Source of the DNA: Croceicoccus sp.
Lineage (GTDB): Bacteria > Pseudomonadota > Alphaproteobacteria > Sphingomonadales > Sphingomonadaceae
Direction: 5' to 3'
DNA: 41,959 bases
Assembly: GCA_002694745.1 (NCBI GenBank)
Contig: NZMY01000054.1
Location: forward strand, 17,963 to 59,921
The translations under genes were made by a program, and so were the position numbers. Under the pieces are notes generated by a model that saw only the letters and a list, made by a program, of their open reading frames with translations, was not told the origin of the DNA and searched no databases. Position 1 is the first letter of the stretch; every line of letters starts with the position of its first letter. Below, piece by piece: positions 37,313 through 41,959 of the stretch.

Positions 37313-38055
37313 GCGACTCCCATTGCTTTAAGCTTGGCGACCAATTCATCGACATCGGCCACCTTCACGCCCGCCTGCCGGACCGGCGGTTCGGCGACGG
37401 TCAGCGTCTTCAGACGCGGCGCGATATCGACGCCGTAGTCAGCCGGGGTCTTGGTCTCCAAAGGCTTCTTCTTCGCCTTCATGATGTTGGGCAGCGAAGC
37501 ATAGCGCGGCTCGTTCAGGCGCAGATCGGTCGTCACGATCGCAGGCAGCGACAGCTTCACCGTCTCCAGCCCGCCATCGACTTCGCGGGTCACGCTGACG
37601 CTGTCACCCTCGACCTCGACCTTCGACGCAAACGTGCCCTGCGGCAGGTCCATCAGCGCGGCCAGCATCTGGCCGGTCTGGTTGCTGTCGTCGTCGATCG
37701 CCTGCTTGCCAAGGATGATGATTCCCGGCTCGATCTCGGCGGCCACGGCCTTCAGGATCTTGGCCACCGCCAGCGGCTCGACCTCCTGATCGGTCTCGAC
37801 CAGCACCGCGCTGTCCGCACCCATCGCCAGCGCCGTGCGCAGCGTTTCCTGCGCCTTGGCAGGACCGATGCTGACCGCGATGATCTCTTCGACCTTGCCC
37901 GCTTCCTTCAGACGGATCGCTTCTTCCACCGCGATCTCGTCGAACGGGTTCATGCTCATCTTCACGTTCGCAAGATCCACGCCCGAGCCGTCCGCTTTCA
38001 CACGCGGCTTCACGTTATAGTCAATAACCCGCTTCACGGGCACCAGGGCCTTCAT
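37309..38055 (-). CDS. etfB: Electron transfer flavoprotein beta subunit
   Basis: This 248-residue EtfB opens [20 protein letters not shown]. It has the family signature region around the [20 protein letters not shown] segment, the AMP-binding [16 protein letters not shown] and the recognition-loop sequence [20 protein letters not shown]. It pairs with EtfA. It lies 29 bp downstream of the acyl-CoA dehydrogenase gene and overlaps etfA by four bases. A diverged, truncated copy of its first 33 or so codons exists at 7300-7458 next to the lig genes. This copy is the complete and presumably active one. Confidence 0.96.
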   Translation of the reverse strand: MKALVPVKRVIDYNVKPRVKADGSGVDLANVKMSMNPFDEIAVEEAIRLKEAGKVEEIIAVSIGPAKAQETLRTALAMGADSAVLVETDQEVEPLAVAKILKAVAAEIEPGIIILGKQAIDDDSNQTGQMLAALMDLPQGTFASKVEVEGDSVSVTREVDGGLETVKLSLPAIVTTDLRLNEPRYASLPNIMKAKKKPLETKTPADYGVDIAPRLKTLTVAEPPVRQAGVKVADVDELVAKLKAMGVA

Positions 38056-38084
38056 AAGCCTATCCTATTCAATGCAGAGGTGAA

Positions 38085-39221
38085 TCAGCGCAGCAGTTCT
38101 TTTGCGATGGTGTTCTTCTGGATTTCTGAAGAACCCTCATAAATCCGCGTGATGCGGATATCGCGATAGAGCCGTTCGATCGCATAGCCCTTGCAATAGC
38201 CCGCGCCGCCATAAATCTGCAGCGCGGTATCGACCGTACGGCCGCCCGCCTCGGTCGCGAACAGCTTCGCCATCGAAGCCAGTTCGCGGCGCTTTTCGCC
38301 CTGATCATAGCGCCATGCGGCATCGAGCAGGATCAGGCGCGCGGCACGCATGTCGGTCGCCATACCGGCCAGATAATGGCGAATTGCCTGAAAATCGGCG
38401 ATGACATTGCCGAACGCCGGGCGAACTTTCGCTTCTTCAGTCGCAAGTTCGAGCGCATATTCGCCCATTCCCACTGCCGTCGCGCCAACATTCATGCGGC
38501 CTTCGTTCAAACATTCAAGCGCATAGCTGAAGCCCTTGCCCTCTTCGCCGATCAGAGCGTCGGCAGGCACCTGACATTCATCGAATGTCAGTTCGTACAC
38601 GGCCGGCGAAGTACCCATCAGCTCGATCACGCCCGACACCGAAAAGCCCGGCGTATCCGCCGGCATCAAGAAGGCCGAGATGCCCCCGCGAGCACCTGCG
38701 CTCTTGTCCGTGTAGGCATAGACCGTGACAAATTTCGCGTTCTTGCCGTTCGAGATATAGGTCTTCGATCCATTGATCACCCAGCCATCGGCATTGCGCG
38801 TCGCGGTGGTGCGCATTGAACCGGGATCAGACCCCGAACCCGGCTCCGTGAGAGCGAAGGCTACCGGAATTTCGCCAGTTGCCATTCCCGGGATCAGCAT
38901 CTCCTTCTGCGCTTCAGTGCAGTGATAGGCGATGTTCTTCGCGCCCGGACCCATCAGTGGGCGAATTTCGGTCCAGAATTGGGGGGGAAGGCGCGCAAGC
39001 TCGATCTGCACCGCAGCCTGCGCCAGAGCGCCAAGCCCAAGGCCGCCATATTCCTCGGGCAAGGCCATGCCGAAATATCCGTTATCGACTAGGGTCTGGC
39101 GAACGATCGGCGGGACCACGCCAGTCTCAACGAATTCGCGCTCCAGCGGCAGCAGGTCGTTGACGATGGCCTTTGTCGCCTCACAGAAATCCTTGATCTC
39201 GTCGGGAAGTTCGAAGTCCAT
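38085..39221 (-). CDS. Acyl-CoA dehydrogenase
   Basis: This 378-residue FAD enzyme has the standard acyl-CoA dehydrogenase layout: the GMALPEEYGGLG segment, then the flavin/substrate strand FALTEPGSGSDPGSMRTTA and YISNGKNAKFVTV. The C-terminal helical domain has LQIYGGAGYCKGYAIERLYR and RIYEGSSEIQKNTIAKELL; the Glu of YEGSSE is the usual catalytic base position in part of the family. The ATG at 39221 with AAAGG upstream is preferred. The ATG at 39257 lies almost against the operator at 39269. It is the first gene of the unit with etfB, etfA and ETF-QO, under a perfect GntR-type palindrome. It probably oxidises a CoA ester made by the CoA-transferase. Confidence 0.95.
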   Translation of the reverse strand: MDFELPDEIKDFCEATKAIVNDLLPLEREFVETGVVPPIVRQTLVDNGYFGMALPEEYGGLGLGALAQAAVQIELARLPPQFWTEIRPLMGPGAKNIAYHCTEAQKEMLIPGMATGEIPVAFALTEPGSGSDPGSMRTTATRNADGWVINGSKTYISNGKNAKFVTVYAYTDKSAGARGGISAFLMPADTPGFSVSGVIELMGTSPAVYELTFDECQVPADALIGEEGKGFSYALECLNEGRMNVGATAVGMGEYALELATEEAKVRPAFGNVIADFQAIRHYLAGMATDMRAARLILLDAAWRYDQGEKRRELASMAKLFATEAGGRTVDTALQIYGGAGYCKGYAIERLYRDIRITRIYEGSSEIQKNTIAKELLR

Positions 39222-39268
39222 GATGTGCCTTTCAAATGTCTCGATCACTCTCAACACTGAAAAAGCAT

Positions 39269-39283
39269 AATGGTCCTACCATT
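39269..39283. promoter_or_regulatory. GntR-type operator upstream of acyl-CoA dehydrogenase-etf
   Basis: AATGGT-CCT-ACCATT is a perfect palindrome with 6-bp arms, 48 bp before the ATG at 39221. It shares the 9-bp core GGTCCTACC with the CoA-transferase site (read on the other strand) and the arms with the CYP108 site. It fits the FadR-subfamily TNGTNNNACNA pattern. Confidence 0.65.
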
Positions 39284-39632
39284 GCAAGAGTGATGTCGGC
39301 CAATTCTGAGGCAGGCGACAAAGCGAGCGCCGTTCCAAACCGGCTGCTAGAGAAAAATTGCGTTGCCGGCGGCCAAGCAACGTATTGACGATATTCGATT
39401 TATTATCTAAGCAAATCGCAATTATTCAATTTCGCAAATACCATTCAGAACCCGTGAAATTGCGCCTCGCCCGCCTACACACGACAACGGCGCTGAATTT
39501 CATGCCCCCTCCATCCCGAAAATCTTATGGCATTATGCTATTGGAATTGGCTTGCGCGCAGCATGGCAGCATACTGAAAATACAGATCAGAACAGTGCCG
39601 CTCAGATCGGCAGGAATTATCTGGAGAGATTC
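39284..39632. promoter_or_regulatory. AT-rich divergent intergenic region with a candidate promoter for the VanA-like gene
   Basis: This 349-bp gap is clearly more AT-rich than its surroundings, especially 39380-39440, where GCAAAT occurs twice. A promoter-like pair TTGGCT (39547-39552), 17-bp spacer, CATACT (39570-39575) lies about 58 bp before the ATG at 39633. No gene or RNA was recognised in it. Confidence 0.4.
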
Positions 39633-40676
39633 ATGTTCATCAAGAACACCTGGTATGTCGCTGCCTTCGCCGCCGAGATCGAGTCGGGCAAGACACTCGC
39701 CCGCAAGCTCCTGAACAAACCGGTCGTCCTCTTTCGCACCGATGACGGCAAAATCGCCGCACTGGAAGACCGGTGCAGTCACCGTGCGATGCCCCTCAGT
39801 TCCGGCCACGTAGACGGTTGTCGCATCCGCTGCGCCTATCACGGTGTCGAATTCGAAGCCGACGGCAAGTGCGCGCGCATTCCTAATCAGGAACGTATTC
39901 CGCCTGCCGCCAATGTGCGCAGCTATCCGGTTGTCGAAAAGGATCATCTGATCTGGATCTGGATGGGCGATGCCGAACTGGCCGATCCCGCACAGATCAT
40001 CGACAGTCCGGAACACAACGATCCAAAGTGGACGTGGCGACCCTATAATTTCCCGGTGAATGCCGATTGGCAGCTTATCGTCGACAATATCATGGACCTG
40101 ACCCATGTGCCTTACATCCACGCGGGCACGATCGGCGGTAACCCCGAACAGCATTATGGCGCGGAAACCAAGGTAGAGTTCGACGGCAAGCGCGTGGAAC
40201 TTCTGCGCAAGATGCCCAATTCGGTCCCGCCGCGTTCCTATATCGACGCGGGCGGCTTCAAGGGACGCGTCGATCGCTGGCAGGAAGTGCGCTTCGAACC
40301 GGCCCGGGGCATGACCCTGCGCGTCAATGCGGGTGGCTGCGATGCGGGGACCGGCGCCTATGAAGGCCGCCGCGACAATGGCTTTGAACTGGCGAACAAC
40401 CATTTCATCACGCCCGAAACGGAAACGACCAGCCATTATTTGTGGACTATCTGCACCACGGCCGATCCGGCGACCGGCGTGCCTGACAAGCTTTTCGATC
40501 AGTTCTTCGACACGATCACCGAAGACGAACAGACGCTGGCGCTACAGCAGGAACGGATCAATGACGATCCTGGTCGTACCTTCGTCGGCATTGCCAGCGA
40601 CGGCGCCGTGAACCAGGCTCGCCGCCTGCTCAGCGCTATGGCTGAGGCTGAAGAAGGTCAGGGCATGGCGGCCTGA
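39633..40676 (+). CDS. Rieske non-haem iron oxygenase, VanA-like
   Basis: This 347-residue terminal oxygenase starts MFIKNTWYVAAFAAEIESGK, like VanA-type O-demethylase oxygenases. The Rieske ligands are Cys48 and His50 (CSHRAMPL), and Cys67 and His70 (CAYHGVEF). The mononuclear iron site is in DNIMDLTHVPYIHAGT (His158, His163). Family members demethylate methoxyaromatics such as vanillate or oxidise related aryl acids, and need a VanB-type reductase. No reductase lies beside it; the nearest in the window is at 28970-29989. GGAGAG lies upstream of the ATG, and an open frame back to 39552 is intergenic. If it makes protocatechuate from vanillate it would feed the lig genes, but that is speculative. 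Confidence 0.92.
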   Translation: MFIKNTWYVAAFAAEIESGKTLARKLLNKPVVLFRTDDGKIAALEDRCSHRAMPLSSGHVDGCRIRCAYHGVEFEADGKCARIPNQERIPPAANVRSYPVVEKDHLIWIWMGDAELADPAQIIDSPEHNDPKWTWRPYNFPVNADWQLIVDNIMDLTHVPYIHAGTIGGNPEQHYGAETKVEFDGKRVELLRKMPNSVPPRSYIDAGGFKGRVDRWQEVRFEPARGMTLRVNAGGCDAGTGAYEGRRDNGFELANNHFITPETETTSHYLWTICTTADPATGVPDKLFDQFFDTITEDEQTLALQQERINDDPGRTFVGIASDGAVNQARRLLSAMAEAEEGQGMAA

Positions 40677-40698
40677 CGGAAAAGATTCTGCCCCACTA

Positions 40699-40730
40699 AA
40701 AAGGAGCGGCGCTTCAGCACCGCTCCTTTT
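40699..40730. terminator. Bidirectional rho-independent terminator
   Basis: AAAAGGAGCGG (40699-40709) and CCGCTCCTTTT (40720-40730) form a perfect 11-bp stem with a 10-base loop. The T-run continues as CTTTT on the plus strand, and the complementary A-rich side serves the minus strand. It lies between two convergent genes and suits both. Confidence 0.9.
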
Positions 40731-40755
40731 CTTTTGCACATGATGAACGCTTCGA

Positions 40756-41850
40756 TCAGAACGAGGTAATCACGCTGCGGGCGATCGCACCGCCCTTCAG
40801 CTCCGTATAGGCCTCATTAATCTCCTCGATCCCGATCTCGCGCGAGATCAGGTCATCGAGGTTGAGCTTACCCTGCAAGTACAGCTGGGCATACATCGGG
40901 ATGTCTTGCTTGATATTAGTCGAACCCATATAGACACCGCGGAGATCAACCTGATTGGTCAACAGGTCGACCGTAACATTGACATCGATGGTCGATGTCG
41001 GCGCATGGACCCCGATCATATAGGCGCCCCCGCCCTTGCGGGCCATCTGGATCGCCTGCTCCGATGTAGCCTTGATGCCCACGACCTCGAAAACGTGATC
41101 CGCGCCGCCCGGTATAAGCGTGCGCAACGCTTCGACAGAATTGCCGGAAGACGCATCGATGAAATCGGTCGCACCGAACTTGCGGGCAAGCTCTTCCTTC
41201 CTTGGCTGCATGTCGATCGCCACAATGCGCCCTGCGCCAGCCAGCTTCGCACCCGAAATAACGTTAAGCCCGACGCCGCCAATGCCGATCACGGCAACCG
41301 TATCGCCCGGGCGGACAGAAGCGGTATTGATCGCTGCACCTGCCCCGGTGATCGTGCCGCAGCCCAGCAGCGAGGCCTGTGCGAACGGCAGTTCCTTTGG
41401 CACCTTGGCAAGCTGGTTTTCATGCACCAGCGCCTTTTCCGCAAAGGCACCCGTACCGAAAACTTGCGTGACGGCCCCGCTCTCACCTCGCAGGCGCGGC
41501 TTCTCACCCTCATCGGCGCGCAGCGTTTCTTCTGGATGGGTGCATTGATAGGTCTTGCCCGAATTGCAGGCGCGGCAATGACCACAGAACTGGATAAGCG
41601 AGCCGACGACATGGTCGCCAATCTCGAATTCGCGCACTTCGGGACCGACCGCGATGACCACGCCGGCCAGTTCGTGCCCCAACACGGCGGGAAGCGGCAC
41701 GCCGAAATCGGTCTCGGCAAAGTGAAGATCGGAATGGCAAAGGCCCGATGCCTTCACCTCGACCAGCACCTCGTGGTCGCGGGGTTCGTCGATTTCGATT
41801 TCGCCGACCTGAAACGTACCGTCCAGGTTATTGAGTATGGCAGCCTTCAC
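40756..41850 (-). CDS. Zinc-dependent alcohol dehydrogenase (MDR superfamily, class III-like)
   Basis: This 364-residue medium-chain dehydrogenase has the catalytic zinc ligands Cys38 (GLCHSD) and His59-Glu60 (GHELAG). The structural zinc cysteines are in CGHCRACNSGKTYQC (89, 92, 95, 103). The NAD-binding loop is IGIGGVGLNVISGAKLAGAG, followed by the Asp of VAIDMQP, which indicates NAD(H). The start is GTG with AAGGAG six bases upstream. It oxidises an alcohol, or reduces an aldehyde, of unknown identity. It stands between a terminator and an unidentified upstream gene on the same strand, which ends 24 bp before its start. Confidence 0.94.
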   Translation of the reverse strand: MKAAILNNLDGTFQVGEIEIDEPRDHEVLVEVKASGLCHSDLHFAETDFGVPLPAVLGHELAGVVIAVGPEVREFEIGDHVVGSLIQFCGHCRACNSGKTYQCTHPEETLRADEGEKPRLRGESGAVTQVFGTGAFAEKALVHENQLAKVPKELPFAQASLLGCGTITGAGAAINTASVRPGDTVAVIGIGGVGLNVISGAKLAGAGRIVAIDMQPRKEELARKFGATDFIDASSGNSVEALRTLIPGGADHVFEVVGIKATSEQAIQMARKGGGAYMIGVHAPTSTIDVNVTVDLLTNQVDLRGVYMGSTNIKQDIPMYAQLYLQGKLNLDDLISREIGIEEINEAYTELKGGAIARSVITSF

Positions 41851-41874
41851 GTTCTTCTCCTTGATCCTTCTGCG

Positions 41875-41959
41875 TCAGGCGCAAATCGGCCCGACGATCA
41901 TGGTCGTATCCTCAATCGCCTTTGGATTGCGGCAGCACTCGACCATCTGGTCGCGTTGG
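41875..41959 (-). CDS. 3' end of an unidentified gene
   Basis: The last 27 codons before a TGA at 41875 are open on the minus strand and read QRDQMVECCRNPKAIEDTTM followed by IVGPICA. The gene continues beyond the right edge. It is on the same strand as, and 24 bp upstream of, the zinc alcohol dehydrogenase gene, so the two are probably co-transcribed. The short tail was not recognised as a known family. Confidence 0.55.
   Translation of the reverse strand, partial: QRDQMVECCRNPKAIEDTTMIVGPICA

Overview
The window looks like a chromosome or large replicon of a sphingomonad alphaproteobacterium (Novosphingobium/Sphingobium type). The coding DNA is GC-rich. It carries a Sphingobium-style protocatechuate 4,5-cleavage (lig) gene set, CYP101- and CYP108-family P450s, two TonB-dependent receptors and Rieske oxygenases of kinds common in that group. 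These assignments come from remembered families and visible motifs; no database search was run.

1-7.3 kb: protocatechuate meta-cleavage. A leftward unit encodes a LysR regulator, an NAD-binding DUF1932-type protein, ligJ, ligA, ligB and the 5' end of ligC. A divergent rightward unit encodes ligK, ligU and ligI. Together they cover the route from protocatechuate to pyruvate and oxaloacetate, with tightly overlapping stop and start codons.

7.3-16.1 kb: a rearranged accessory segment. It holds a broken etfB copy, a [2Fe-2S] ferredoxin, a 5'-truncated luciferase-like monooxygenase overlapping a CYP101-type P450, and bioB. An insertion-sequence graveyard follows: a decayed IS3-family element, a truncated BKACE (DUF849) gene, an IS3 orfA stub, a truncated E2 acyltransferase gene, an intact IS256-family element with 32-bp inverted repeats and a 9-bp target duplication, and an IS110 transposase fragment. 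Two copies of the same 76-bp IS3-type end lie in the same orientation at 7565 and 11480 and bracket the ferredoxin-P450-bioB block.

16.1-41.9 kb: a large catabolic region. It holds a CYP108-type (P450terp-like) P450 with a TonB receptor; MerR, GntR and LysR regulators; and a type III CoA-transferase. A leftward unit runs Rieske oxygenase, PDR-type reductase, MFS transporter, GMC alcohol dehydrogenase, aldehyde dehydrogenase. A second TonB receptor with an SDR, an acyl-CoA dehydrogenase with etfB, etfA and ETF-ubiquinone oxidoreductase, a VanA-like Rieske oxygenase and a zinc alcohol dehydrogenase complete it.

The most interesting signal is a FadR-like palindrome, AATGGT-N3-ACCATT. It occurs in perfect or near-perfect form at five promoter positions: CYP108, gntR itself, the CoA-transferase, the Rieske/TonB divergent promoter, and acyl-CoA dehydrogenase-etf. 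It appears to define a local regulon under the FadR-type GntR protein encoded at 21097. The inferred pathway hydroxylates a methyl group, oxidises it through aldehyde to acid, activates the acid as a CoA ester and dehydrogenates it, feeding electrons through ETF. This resembles alpha-terpineol/oleuropeate-like terpenoid catabolism, but the substrate is not proven.
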